Origin: Candidatus Polarisedimenticolaceae bacterium
Lineage (GTDB): Bacteria > Acidobacteriota > Polarisedimenticolia > Polarisedimenticolales > DASRJG01
NCBI GenBank assembly: GCA_036376135.1
Contig: DASVAW010000039.1
Span: 1-45,113 of the forward strand
Direction: 5' to 3'
DNA: 45,113 nt
The notes beneath the pieces were generated by a model, which saw nothing but the letters and a program-made list of their open reading frames with translations, searched no databases and had not been told where the DNA came from. The position numbers were made by a program, and so were the translations under genes. This document shows, in pieces, positions 36,355 through 45,036 of the stretch (positions are counted from its first letter, which is position 1; the number at the start of each line of letters is the position of its first letter).

Positions 36355-37478
36355 GTCAGGATCTCCTGGTCGAGGAGCGGTTCGGTCGGGACGAAGCGGG
36401 GCCCGTCCGCGTCGCACACGGCGAACCGGGCCCGCGGGCCCCGGTAGAGGGACCCCGCCGCGAAGCGGCCCCCGGCGTCCAGGGCGTAGAACTTCACGTC
36501 GAATCCCGGCAGTCCGCGGGCATCCAGCAGGCGCTTCTCCGCGATCCCCTCGCGCACCCTCCGCAGCGCCGCCATCACCGCGTCCTTCGGGTGGGACCCG
36601 AGCCGAAGCTGCTCGACGATCCAGAACGACCCCAGCGAGAAGAGGTTCGCCTCGCCCCTTCCCGTCGACCCCGCGGCGCCGACCCCATCCGCGCAGTAGT
36701 TCCCCGCTCCGAGGATCGGGGAGTCGCCGACGCGACCGGGGATCTTCCACGCCAACCCGCTCGTCGTCGTGACCGAGGCGAGCGCCCCCGCCGACGTCAC
36801 CGCCGACGCGTGGATCGTCCCCCAGGCCTTCTCCGGATCGAGCCGTCCGGCGGCGATCATCTCCCGGCGCGCGGCGGCGGCGGCGCGCTCGCGCCGGTCG
36901 GGGTCGAGCCAGTGCCCGGGATCGATCCGTCGCTTCCACTCCAGCCACTTCCTGCGCGAGTTCTCGGTGTTCAGGTCGTCCTCGATGCGGAACCCCATCC
37001 CGCGCGCGAACTCCTGCGCGCCGCGTCCGACCAGGAGGTGATGATCGGTGTGGTCCGCGACCGCCCGGGCGACCCGGGCGGCGGTCCGGACTCCTTCGAG
37101 CGCCGCGACGGCGCCGGCGCGCCGCTTCGGACCGTGCATCACGCAGGCGTCGAGCTGCACGACGCCGTCGGCGTTGGGTAACCCGCCGAAACCGACCGAA
37201 TCGTCGAGAGGATCGAGCTCCACGATCTCCACGCCGGCGACGAGCGCGTCGAGCGGGTCTTCCCCGCGGACGATCCTCTCCCAGGCCTCCTGCACGCAGG
37301 TCCGCGGTCCGCCGTTCGTGAACTCGTGGCCGTTCGCGGAGGCGACGACGGCGGGGCGTGCCGTCTTCGGCCGGACGACGGCGGGGGCCTGCCCCAGCGC
37401 GCCGCGCGGCAGCATGGCGGCCACGCCCGCCGTCGCGCCGGCTCGAAGGAACTCCCTCCGTCGGATCCTCTCCGCCAT
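36348..37478 (-). CDS. Tat-exported N4-(beta-N-acetylglucosaminyl)-L-asparaginase family Ntn hydrolase
   Basis: 376 residues. A twin-arginine signal RRREFLRAG (6-14) with a hydrophobic segment marks folded export. The mature protein follows the aspartylglucosaminidase pattern: GVEIVELDP, DSVGFGGLPNADG, then the autocleavage site before T221 in GTIHASAV and the substrate loop GRVGDSPILGAGNY (248-261). The enzyme precursor cleaves itself so that Thr221 becomes the N-terminal nucleophile. Bacterial members hydrolyse glycosylated asparagine or isoaspartyl peptides. A GGGAGG site precedes the ATG at 37476-37478. The upstream frame to 37616 reads through spacer DNA and is excluded. Confidence 0.92.
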   Translation of the reverse strand: MAERIRRREFLRAGATAGVAAMLPRGALGQAPAVVRPKTARPAVVASANGHEFTNGGPRTCVQEAWERIVRGEDPLDALVAGVEIVELDPLDDSVGFGGLPNADGVVQLDACVMHGPKRRAGAVAALEGVRTAARVARAVADHTDHHLLVGRGAQEFARGMGFRIEDDLNTENSRRKWLEWKRRIDPGHWLDPDRRERAAAAARREMIAAGRLDPEKAWGTIHASAVTSAGALASVTTTSGLAWKIPGRVGDSPILGAGNYCADGVGAAGSTGRGEANLFSLGSFWIVEQLRLGSHPKDAVMAALRRVREGIAEKRLLDARGLPGFDVKFYALDAGGRFAAGSLYRGPRARFAVCDADGPRFVPTEPLLDQEILTQ

Positions 37479-37566
37479 GACGTCCCTCCCGAGGGCGGCA
37501 AGCATACGGGAAGGCGCGCGCCGCAAACGACGCGCGAAGCGAATAAGCGGGGCCGGGTGCGGACCG

Positions 37567-38523
37567 TCAGCGACCGGCGGACACCGTGACGGATACGGCC
37601 CGGGTCGGTCCTCCATCGCGCATCTCGGCGACGAGGCGGGACTGCAGATCGCGCGTCAGCGCATCGGCCGCCGCCCTCGCCTTCGCCTCGCCGGGCTTCC
37701 CCGACTCCGTCGGCGCGCCGGGACGCGCGCTCCAGTCGATCCAGCTGCCGTCGTAGAGGCGCACGTCCCGGAAGCCGAGATAGTGCTTCAGCACGAACCA
37801 TCCCAAGGCGGCCATGTGGCCGCTGTTGCAGTAGACGTAGACCGTCTTGTCCGGCGTGATGCCCAGGGCGCGATAGGCCTCGAGCAGCTCGCGCGCGCTT
37901 CGAAGGCACCCGGACGCAGAAACGCCCTCCTCGGGCCACAGGTTCCGCTTCCAGAAGAACGAAACCGCGCCGGGGATTCGCCCCGCCTCGTACTGTTCCG
38001 GCGGACGCACGTCCACGATCACCGCGTTGCCGCGCGACTTCGACGCGGCGAGCACCTCGTCGTAGGCGGCGATGGCGCCGGTCGCCCGGGCGACCCTGGG
38101 CCGGCTGGTCGGGGGACGAGGGAGGTCGTTGGAGATCGGCCGCCCCTCACGCTTCCAGCGGTCGATCCCGCCGTCGAGGATCGCGGCAGCCAAGCCGTGC
38201 ATGCGCAACACCGAGGCGACGAGCGCCGCGTCGGGATCGCTGATCGCTCCGTAGACGACGATCTCGTCGTCCGGACGGAGCCCCAGGCGTCCGAACAGGG
38301 TGCGGAACACCTCGGGAGGGTGGATCTCCCCGGGTACGCCCTCCGCCGTCGAGCGCCAATTGTCTGGCCCCACCCAGAGGGCTCCCGGAAGATGGCCGGC
38401 CAGGTAGTCCTTCATCGACGCGCGCGCATCCAGGATCACCCGCTCCGGCCCCGGCCCGGCGAGGTCCGCGGGCTGGACGACGGAAGGCGGCAGGAACATC
38501 GAGGCGAACAGGACGGCGAGCAT
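37567..38523 (-). CDS. Tandem-rhodanese sulfurtransferase
   Basis: 318 residues with two rhodanese domains. The first (about 25-130; ILDARASMKDYLAGHLPGA) has no Cys at the catalytic loop (VVYGAISD), so it is structural. The second (about 150-290; VIVDVRPPEQYEAGRIPGA) carries the active C232 in VYCNSGHMA. It transfers sulfur from thiosulfate or 3-mercaptopyruvate to an acceptor. The N-terminal hydrophobic segment (1-12) may be a weak signal sequence. A GGGGGAG site precedes the ATG. It follows the DUF1015 gene by 13 bp and is probably co-transcribed. Confidence 0.92.
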   Translation of the reverse strand: MLAVLFASMFLPPSVVQPADLAGPGPERVILDARASMKDYLAGHLPGALWVGPDNWRSTAEGVPGEIHPPEVFRTLFGRLGLRPDDEIVVYGAISDPDAALVASVLRMHGLAAAILDGGIDRWKREGRPISNDLPRPPTSRPRVARATGAIAAYDEVLAASKSRGNAVIVDVRPPEQYEAGRIPGAVSFFWKRNLWPEEGVSASGCLRSARELLEAYRALGITPDKTVYVYCNSGHMAALGWFVLKHYLGFRDVRLYDGSWIDWSARPGAPTESGKPGEAKARAAADALTRDLQSRLVAEMRDGGPTRAVSVTVSAGR

Positions 38524-38536
38524 GACTCCCCCTTCC

Positions 38537-39760
38537 CTACTCCTCGTCGAACACGTGAACGACCATTCCCGAGCGGAGCTTCGGCTCGAACCACGTCGAC
38601 TTGGGAGGCATCACGAGACCCGCGTCGGCGACGGCCATCACGTCGTCCATCCGCGTCGGGAACATCGAGAACGCCGCTGCGAACTCCCCCGAGCGCACGC
38701 GCCGCTCGAGCTCGTCCATGCCGCGGATCCCCCCCACGAACTCGATGCGCCGGTCGGTGCGCGGGTCCCCGATCCCGAGGATCGGACCCAGGATCTTCTC
38801 CGCGAGAACCGACACGTCGAGTCGACGGACGGGATCGTCCTGCGGCACGACGCCCGGCGTCGCCTTCAGCAGGCGCCACGACCCGCCGACGTACAGCCCG
38901 AACGTCGCCGCCGCTTCGGGTTTGCGGGCGGGCCAGGGATCGACGAGATCGAAGCCCGCCGCCCGGATCCTCTCGAGAAGCGCGGGAACGTCGAGACCGT
39001 TCAGGTCCCGGACCAGCCGGTTGTAGTCGAGGATCTTGAGCTGGGATGCGGGGAAGTGGGCGGCGAGCAGGCGGGACGACGACGCGTCGCCGCGCTCGCG
39101 CGCGACCCGGGCGTAAGACGCGGCGCGGTGGTGGCCGTCGGCGATGTACGTCGCGGGGAGATCCCGGAACGCCGACTCGATCGCCGCAACCTCGAGCGGA
39201 TCGTCGACGACCCACAACGTGTGCGCGACGCCGTCGGCGGCGACGAAGTCCGCCGCGGGCGTACGCGCCGCCGCGCGCGACGAGGCCGCCTCGAGCCCGT
39301 CGTGCCCGCGATGGGCGAGGAAGATCGGTCCGGGGTTGGCGCCGAGCGTCGCGGCGTGGCGCGTGCGGTCGTTCTCCTTCTCCGGACGGGTGTGCTCGTG
39401 CCTCTTGATGCGCCCCGCGTCGTAGTCGGCGACCGCCGCCGTGCCGACGATTCCGGTCTGCGCGTGCGAGCCGAGCGCCTGCCGGTAGACGTAGTACGAC
39501 GGGGAAGCGTCGCGGACGAGCCAGCCCGACGCGCGCATCGCGCGGAAGTTCTCGAGGGCCTTGGCGTACACGCGATCGTCGTAAGGGCCGATCGAGGGGT
39601 CGAGGTCGATCTCGGACTTCACGACGTGAAGGAAGGTGTACGGATCCCCCGCGGCGAGCCGCCGCGCCTCGTCGGAGTCGAGCACGTCGTAGGGAAGGCT
39701 GGGGATCCGCGAGGCGAGCGCGGCGCTCGGCCTGAGCCCTCGGAACGGCTTCACGATCAT
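38537..39760 (-). CDS. DUF1015 family protein
   Basis: 407 residues of DUF1015: IVKPFRGLRPS at the N-terminus, SLPYDVLDSDEARRLAAG, HEHTRPEKENDR, and YIADGHHRAASY, the family's most conserved block, which has the look of an active site. Function is unestablished; in other genomes the gene is often linked with serine biosynthesis (serA/serC), but no such gene is in this window. The DGHHR and HEHT elements suggest metal or phosphate binding. The product is soluble with no export signal. It is followed by the rhodanese gene and divergent from the M28 peptidase gene. Confidence 0.9.
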   Translation of the reverse strand: MIVKPFRGLRPSAALASRIPSLPYDVLDSDEARRLAAGDPYTFLHVVKSEIDLDPSIGPYDDRVYAKALENFRAMRASGWLVRDASPSYYVYRQALGSHAQTGIVGTAAVADYDAGRIKRHEHTRPEKENDRTRHAATLGANPGPIFLAHRGHDGLEAASSRAAARTPAADFVAADGVAHTLWVVDDPLEVAAIESAFRDLPATYIADGHHRAASYARVARERGDASSSRLLAAHFPASQLKILDYNRLVRDLNGLDVPALLERIRAAGFDLVDPWPARKPEAAATFGLYVGGSWRLLKATPGVVPQDDPVRRLDVSVLAEKILGPILGIGDPRTDRRIEFVGGIRGMDELERRVRSGEFAAAFSMFPTRMDDVMAVADAGLVMPPKSTWFEPKLRSGMVVHVFDEE

Positions 39761-39814
39761 GACGGCCTCCGGGAAGGGCTACGGTACCATTCCGGCTTTC
39801 GCCGGGAGGCCCCG

Positions 39815-41206
39815 ATGCGTCGCCGAATCCTCGCCCTGCTCGTGGTCGCGATCCCGGCGCTCGGCTTCGCCGCCGAGGCGCCTCCGGCCCAGCGCATTCT
39901 CGACGCCGCGCTCGCCGACTCGACGGCCTACGACCGGCTCGCGCACCTGTGTGATCGGATCGGCCATCGACTTTCCGGTTCCCCCCAGCTCGAGCGCGCG
40001 GTGACCTGGGCCGAGGCGACGCTGAAGGCCGACGGCGCCGACCGCGTGTGGAAGGACGACGTTCCGGTCCCCGTCTGGATCCGCGGCGAAGAGCGCGGTC
40101 GGATCGTGGCGCCGGTCGAGCATCCGATGAAGCTCCTGACCCTGGGCATGAGCCTGGCGACGCCGCCGGAAGGGATCACCGGAGAGGTGGTGATGGCGGC
40201 GAGCCTCGACGAGCTGCGGGCGCTGGGGGAGAAGGTCCGGGGGAAGATCGTCTTCTTCAATCGTCCGATCGAACGGAACGGCGAAGGGGAGCGCGGCTAC
40301 GGGTTCGCCTCGAACCTGCGTTACGCGGGGGTGATCGAGGCGGCGCAGCTCGGCGCCGTCGCGATGATCATCCGATCGCTCGGCACCGTCGACTATCACC
40401 TCCCGCACACCGGCACGACCGCCTACGACGAGACCAAGCCCCGCGTCCCCGCGGCGGCGATCACCGCGGAGGACGCCGGACGCATCGCGCGTTTCCTCGC
40501 CGCCGGCGAAACGGTGCGGGTGCACCTCGTCCTGCGCCCCGAGCGGCGTGCGGACGGCCCGTCGCACAACGTCCTCGCGGAGATCCGCGGCCGGGAAAAA
40601 CCGGACGAGGTCGTCGTCCTCGGCGGGCACCTCGACTCGTGGGACGTCGGCTGCGGCGCGCAGGACAACGGTGCCGGCGTCGTCGTCACGATGGAGACGA
40701 TCCGCCTCCTCAAGAAGCTCGGCCTTCGGCCGCGTCGCACGATTCGCGCGGTGCTCTTCACCAACGAGGAGAACGGCGGCCGCGGCGGCAAGGACTACGC
40801 CACGCGATACGCCGCCGCGATGGACCGGCACGTGGCCGCGATCGAGATCGACAGCGGCGGCGCACGGCCGACCGGATTCGGCGTCTCGGCGGGGACCGGA
40901 GGCCTCGAGATCGTCTCCCGCCTGGCGGCGCCTCTCGCCGTCATCGACGCCGACACCGTCAAGGAGGGCGGCGGCGGCGCGGACACCGGTCCGATGCGCA
41001 AGCACGGCGTCCCGCTGCTCGGTCTGCGGCCGGATACGACGCGGTACTTCGATATCCACCACACCGAGGCCGACACGCTCGACAAGGTCGATCCCCACGA
41101 CCTGGCGATGCTCTCGGGGGCGATGGCGGTGATGGCCTTTTCCCTCGCCGACGCGGAGGAGACCCTGCCGCGCATCCCGGAGGACCGGCGCGACTCCCGC
41201 CGCTAG
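39815..41206 (+). CDS. Secreted M28 family zinc aminopeptidase with PA domain
   Basis: 463 residues. A signal peptide covers about 1-20. A protease-associated domain (about 120-235) is inserted ahead of the catalytic M28 core. The zinc ligands and catalytic acid are visible: H272 in GGHLDSWD, D284 in AQDNGAG, E318/E319 in TNEENGG, D346 in EIDSGG and H416 in DIHHTEADT. It removes N-terminal residues from peptides outside the cytoplasm. A GGGAGG site precedes the ATG at 39815. The stop TAG lies at 41204-41206, overlapping the palindromic element and, by four bases, gluQ. Confidence 0.93.
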   Translation: MRRRILALLVVAIPALGFAAEAPPAQRILDAALADSTAYDRLAHLCDRIGHRLSGSPQLERAVTWAEATLKADGADRVWKDDVPVPVWIRGEERGRIVAPVEHPMKLLTLGMSLATPPEGITGEVVMAASLDELRALGEKVRGKIVFFNRPIERNGEGERGYGFASNLRYAGVIEAAQLGAVAMIIRSLGTVDYHLPHTGTTAYDETKPRVPAAAITAEDAGRIARFLAAGETVRVHLVLRPERRADGPSHNVLAEIRGREKPDEVVVLGGHLDSWDVGCGAQDNGAGVVVTMETIRLLKKLGLRPRRTIRAVLFTNEENGGRGGKDYATRYAAAMDRHVAAIEIDSGGARPTGFGVSAGTGGLEIVSRLAAPLAVIDADTVKEGGGGADTGPMRKHGVPLLGLRPDTTRYFDIHHTEADTLDKVDPHDLAMLSGAMAVMAFSLADAEETLPRIPEDRRDSRR

Positions 41207-42120
41207 AAAAAGGGGCCTGGCCCCTTTTTCACGCGCCGGAGGTCGAAATCGGCGATGAGGGAGCGCGCCGGGGTGGGAGTGGGTTCCGGACGAAGGCCGA
41301 GCCACGCGGCGAGTCGGCCGACCACCGCTTCCGGTCGCCAGCCGGCATCGCGGAGCGCCGCCAGCGTGGTCCCGTCGTGGCGTTTCGAAAGGCGCACGCC
41401 GTCGGCGCCGAGCAGCAGGGGTGCGTGGGCGAATCGGGGCGCCGCGAACCCGAGCGCCCGGTACAACGCGAGTTGTCGCAGGGTCGAGACGAGCAGGTCC
41501 TCGCCTCGCACCACCTCGGTGATCCGCATCGCGGCGTCGTCCACCACAACCGCGAGCTGATAGGCGGGAGTTCCGTCGTTCCTCCACACCACGAAGTCGG
41601 TGGGAAGGGGCGCCACGAAGCGGCCGAACACCGCATCGTCGAACGCCGACGCCGCTTCGGAGGCCATGCGAAAACGCCACGCCGGGCGCCGACCCGGCGG
41701 CGCGTCGGCCCGGTCGCGGCAGGTTCCCGGATACGGCGTTTCGTCCCCGGGTTGCTGCGGGGCGCTCGCCGCCGCCGCGACATCCTTCCTCGAGCAGAAA
41801 CACGGGTAGACATGCCCCGAGGATCTCAGCCGCTCCAGCGCGTCCCGATACCGATCGAACCTCGCGCTCTGAACGTACGGGGCGTACGGGCCGCCGACGT
41901 CGTACCCCTCGTCCCAGTCGAGGCCGAGCCAGCGGAGGTCCTCCGCGATCCGCTCCGCCGCCCCCGGGCGCACGCGCGGTCCGTCGAGGTCCTCGAGACG
42001 CATCACGAACGCCCCGCCCTGCGAGCGCGCCGAGAGCCAGGCCAGAAGCGCGGTGGAGGCGTTCCCGAGGTGAACCTCCCCCGTCGGGCTGGGGGCGTAA
42101 CGACCGCGCGTCCCGGTCAC
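41203..42120 (-). CDS. gluQ: Glutamyl-Q tRNA(Asp) synthetase
   Basis: 305 residues: a GluRS catalytic core without the anticodon-binding domain. HLGN (17-20) is the HIGH motif, LSKRHDG the KMSKS equivalent, and C107-F-C109 with C134 (YPGTC) form the zinc site. It charges glutamate onto queuosine of tRNA-Asp. The GTG start overlaps the CAP gene stop by four bases. The last eight residues KKGPGPFF and the stop codon are encoded by a palindrome (41206-41230), so the natural C-terminus (near LRRV) has been extended or replaced. Otherwise the sequence is complete. Confidence 0.92.
   Translation of the reverse strand: MTGTRGRYAPSPTGEVHLGNASTALLAWLSARSQGGAFVMRLEDLDGPRVRPGAAERIAEDLRWLGLDWDEGYDVGGPYAPYVQSARFDRYRDALERLRSSGHVYPCFCSRKDVAAAASAPQQPGDETPYPGTCRDRADAPPGRRPAWRFRMASEAASAFDDAVFGRFVAPLPTDFVVWRNDGTPAYQLAVVVDDAAMRITEVVRGEDLLVSTLRQLALYRALGFAAPRFAHAPLLLGADGVRLSKRHDGTTLAALRDAGWRPEAVVGRLAAWLGLRPEPTPTPARSLIADFDLRRVKKGPGPFF
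41206..41230. repeat. Perfect palindrome at the M28/gluQ junction; bidirectional terminator or REP-like element
   Basis: Arms GAAAAAGGGGCC (41206-41217) and GGCCCCTTTTTC (41219-41230) with a one-base centre. As RNA it would form a GGGGC/GCCCC stem with A and U tracts on both sides, which suits a terminator for both convergent genes. It also encodes the GluQ C-terminus, as noted there. Confidence 0.8.
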
Positions 42121-42986
42121 TCGTCCCCCGCCGCCTCGAGGGGCCGGAGGAATAGCTGCGTGAAGACCAGGCGACGCTCGTCGACGTCCACGGCGACTCC
42201 CACCGCCGATCGGGTGAACTCCCGCGCGAGCACGTTCTCCCGGTGACCGGGACTGGTCATCCACTGCTTCACGGCCTCGGCCGTCGGGTCCTTGACGCGC
42301 ACGTTCTGGGCGATGTTCTCCGCGACGAGCCGGTACGGAATCGACGCCGCCGTCACGCGTGCGGCCGGCCCCTCCCCTTCGGGGGAGCGGTGCGAGAAGT
42401 ACCCCCGCTCGAGCATGTCCCTGCTGTGGGCCCGCGCGACGGCCGCGAGCCTCGCGTCGAACGCCAGCGCCGGCAGCCCGCGCACCTCGCGTTCGCGATT
42501 CAGCGCGTCGAAGGCGCTTCGCTCGATCGCCTCGACACCGGGAAGCTCGGGAGACGGTTCGACGAACAAGGCGACGATCACGACGGTTCCGTCGGCGGCC
42601 TTCGCGGTCGCGAATCCTGCACGCCTCCAGGAGGGATCGAGGGCCCGCTCCCAGCTCGGCCGGTACGCCCGCCAGTTGGCGACCGCAGCCGGTGCGTCGT
42701 CGGCGTACCCACCCTGCCAGGCGAGGTACACCCAGGCCCGGAGGAAGTCGCCGATCCCCGCGGACCGCAGCAGCTCCTCCGCGGTCGCCTTCGGCTCGAA
42801 GCGCCGTTCCTCCGGGAGGCCCGCCGCTTCCGCCGCCCGCGTGGCCGCAACGGCGTCGAGCTCCCGGACGCGCTCGACGTGGGGAACCCCCGCCCCCGCC
42901 CGGGCCGCATTGACCTCGCGCTCGAGCGTCGCGGGGACGTCGGGCGAGGGGACGGTCCCCGCGAGCGCGAGAAAAAACGCCAGCAT
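42117..42986 (-). CDS. CAP (SCP/PR-1)-domain protein with a degenerate duplicated half
   Basis: 289 residues with a short hydrophobic start (MLAFFLALAGTVPS) that may be an export signal. The C-terminal half (about 163-280) is a typical bacterial CAP domain: LNREREVRGLPALAFDARL, AHSRDMLERGYFSH, AENIAQN, SPGHRENVL. The N-terminal half repeats the opening pattern in weaker form (VNAARAGAGVPHVERVRELDAVAATRAAEA) but lacks the HENILxx features, so it is probably a decayed CAP unit. Bacterial CAP proteins are secreted and of unclear enzymatic role. The ATG at 42984-42986 is favoured; gluQ overlaps its stop. Confidence 0.82.
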   Translation of the reverse strand: MLAFFLALAGTVPSPDVPATLEREVNAARAGAGVPHVERVRELDAVAATRAAEAAGLPEERRFEPKATAEELLRSAGIGDFLRAWVYLAWQGGYADDAPAAVANWRAYRPSWERALDPSWRRAGFATAKAADGTVVIVALFVEPSPELPGVEAIERSAFDALNREREVRGLPALAFDARLAAVARAHSRDMLERGYFSHRSPEGEGPAARVTAASIPYRLVAENIAQNVRVKDPTAEAVKQWMTSPGHRENVLAREFTRSAVGVAVDVDERRLVFTQLFLRPLEAAGDE

Positions 42987-43053
42987 CACGCCCCAAGGAT
43001 CGCATTGCCGGGGGTCGGCTTGCATCCCCGAAGACCGACCCCATATTGCCCGC

Positions 43054-43359
43054 ATGCGTAGACAAGGTGGCGGATTCGGCACGGTCATCCTGCTCGTCGT
43101 GGTGGCGGTGGTGCTCTTCCTCGTCGCCCGCAATTGGAAGTCCGTCGCTCCGACGGCGATGGAGATCCACGACCGCAACGAACGGCGCGCGGGCGCCGGC
43201 TCGGAGTACGTGCCGGAGAAGGTGGAAGCCCCCTCCGGTGGGAAGTCCGAGGACGCGTGGACCCCCGCGCCCCCGGTCAATCCGAGCCTGGGCGCGATGG
43301 AGAGCCGCACGTCGGCGCACACGCAGGCGGTGGACGAGGCGCTCAAGCAGTCGCAGTAG
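43054..43359 (+). CDS. Small single-pass membrane protein, 101 aa
   Basis: A short basic N-terminus (MRRQGGGFG) and one hydrophobic helix (about 10-25, VILLVVVAVVLFLVA) are followed by a hydrophilic, Pro/Ser-rich tail of about 75 residues with no known motif. It should be anchored in the inner membrane. The ATG is 6 nt after CATATT (43042-43047), with TTGCAT 16 bp further upstream, a leaderless pattern. It precedes the PruA gene by 34 bp on the same strand. No function can be assigned. Confidence 0.7.
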   Translation: MRRQGGGFGTVILLVVVAVVLFLVARNWKSVAPTAMEIHDRNERRAGAGSEYVPEKVEAPSGGKSEDAWTPAPPVNPSLGAMESRTSAHTQAVDEALKQSQ

Positions 43360-43393
43360 CTAGAATGCGGCTCCTTCTCACGAGGAGCCCTTC

Positions 43394-45028
43394 ATGGCGC
43401 ACAACGGCATCGTCCACGTCCCCGTCCCGCGCAACGAACCCGTCCTCGGCTACGTCCCCGGAAGTCCCGAGCGCCGTGCGCTGAAGGCGGAAGCCGCGCG
43501 CCTCGCCGCGCGCGAGATCGAGATCGCTCCGGTGATCGGCGGGCGGCGCGTGCGCACGGGAGCGATCGCCAAGTCGGTGATGCCGCACGACCACGGGCAC
43601 GTCCTCGCGACGTGGCACAAGGCCGGGAGGAAAGAGGTCGAGCGCGCCGTGGCCGCGGCCCGCGCCGCCTTCCCCGCCTGGTCCCGGATGCCGTGGGACC
43701 AGCGGGCCGCGATCTTCCTCAAGGCGGCCGATCTGCTCGCCGGCCCGTGGCGTCCGAAGCTCAACGCCGCGACGATGCTCGGCCAGTCGAAGACGTGCCA
43801 CCAGGCCGAAATCGACGCCGCCTGTGAGCTGATCGACTTCTTCCGCTTCAACGTCCACTACATGCAGCAGATCTACGGCGAGCAGCCCTCGTCGGTGCCG
43901 GGGATGTGGAACACGCTCGAGTACCGGCCTCTCGAGGGGTTCGTCTTCGCGGTGACGCCGTTCAACTTCACGAGCATCGCCGGGAACCTCCCGACGGCCC
44001 CCGCGATGCTCGGGAACTGCGTCTTGTGGAAGCCGGCGTCGTCCGCCGTCTACTCGGCGCACTTCATCCTGGAGCTGCTCGAGGAGGCCGGGCTGCCCCC
44101 CGGCGTGATCAACTTCCTGCCGGGCTCCGCCGGCGAGGTCGGCGATCCCGCGCTCGCGAGCCCCGAGCTCGCGGGGATCCACTTCACCGGATCGACCTCG
44201 GTCTTCCAGGCGATGTGGGAGACGGTCGGCGGGAACATCCGCCGGTACCGCGGCTATCCGCGAATCGTCGGCGAAACGGGGGGGAAGGATTTCGTCTTCG
44301 CCCATCCGTCTGCGGACGTCCCGGCGCTCGCGACGGCGCTGGTGCGGGGCGCGTTCGAATACCAGGGGCAGAAGTGCTCCGCCGCCTCGCGGGCGTACAT
44401 CCCGAAGTCGATCTGGCCGAGGGTGCAGAAGGCGATGCTCTCGCAGATCGCCGAGATCCGCATGGGTGACCCGTCCGACTTCACGAACTTCATGGGCGCC
44501 GTGATCGACCGCGGGGCGTACCAGACGATCAAGGGGTACATCGACCACGCGAAGCGCTCGAAGGACGCGAAGATCGTCGCGGGAGGCGGCTGCGACGCGC
44601 GCAAGGGTTACTTCATCGAGCCCACGGTCGTCCTCGCGAAACGCCCCGACTTCAAGCTGATGCGCGAGGAGATCTTCGGGCCGGTGCTGACCGTGTACGT
44701 GTACGCCGACAAGGACCTCGACAAGACGATGGAGCTGTGCGACCGGGGCTCCGCGTACGCGCTGACCGGGGCGATCTTCTCGCAGGACCGCCAGGCGATC
44801 GTCCACATGGCGCAGGCGCTCACGCACGCCGCAGGGAACTTCTACGTCAACGACAAGCCCACGGGCGCCGTCGTCGGCCAGCAGCCCTTCGGAGGCGGCC
44901 GCGCGTCGGGGACGAACGACAAGGCGGGGAGCTACCTGAACCTCGTGCGCTGGGTCTCCGCGCGCGCGATCAAGGAGACCTTCGATCCCCCGAAGCACTT
45001 CGCGTATCCGTTCCTGCAGCGCGACTGA
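43394..45028 (+). CDS. pruA: L-glutamate gamma-semialdehyde dehydrogenase (1-pyrroline-5-carboxylate dehydrogenase)
   Basis: 544 residues of the ALDH4A1-like branch: an N-terminal extension (about 1-60), TPFNFTSIAGNLP (NAD-binding), GSTSVFQAMW, GETGGKD with the general-base Glu, and GQKCSAASR with the nucleophile Cys328. The stretch KPTGAVVGQQPFGGGRASGTND at the end is typical of this dehydrogenase. I refer to it only as a C-terminal signature near residues 500-520. It oxidises glutamate semialdehyde to glutamate in proline breakdown. The ATG has a GAGGAG site; TAGAAT at 43361-43366 is a candidate -10. No proline dehydrogenase gene is adjacent. Confidence 0.93.
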   Translation: MAHNGIVHVPVPRNEPVLGYVPGSPERRALKAEAARLAAREIEIAPVIGGRRVRTGAIAKSVMPHDHGHVLATWHKAGRKEVERAVAAARAAFPAWSRMPWDQRAAIFLKAADLLAGPWRPKLNAATMLGQSKTCHQAEIDAACELIDFFRFNVHYMQQIYGEQPSSVPGMWNTLEYRPLEGFVFAVTPFNFTSIAGNLPTAPAMLGNCVLWKPASSAVYSAHFILELLEEAGLPPGVINFLPGSAGEVGDPALASPELAGIHFTGSTSVFQAMWETVGGNIRRYRGYPRIVGETGGKDFVFAHPSADVPALATALVRGAFEYQGQKCSAASRAYIPKSIWPRVQKAMLSQIAEIRMGDPSDFTNFMGAVIDRGAYQTIKGYIDHAKRSKDAKIVAGGGCDARKGYFIEPTVVLAKRPDFKLMREEIFGPVLTVYVYADKDLDKTMELCDRGSAYALTGAIFSQDRQAIVHMAQALTHAAGNFYVNDKPTGAVVGQQPFGGGRASGTNDKAGSYLNLVRWVSARAIKETFDPPKHFAYPFLQRD

Positions 45029-45036
45029 GGGTAAAT

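Noticed and set aside
39779-41803. A 674-codon minus-strand frame opposite the M28 gene
   Set aside because: Low-complexity shadow; the plus-strand gene has a signal peptide and all zinc ligands.
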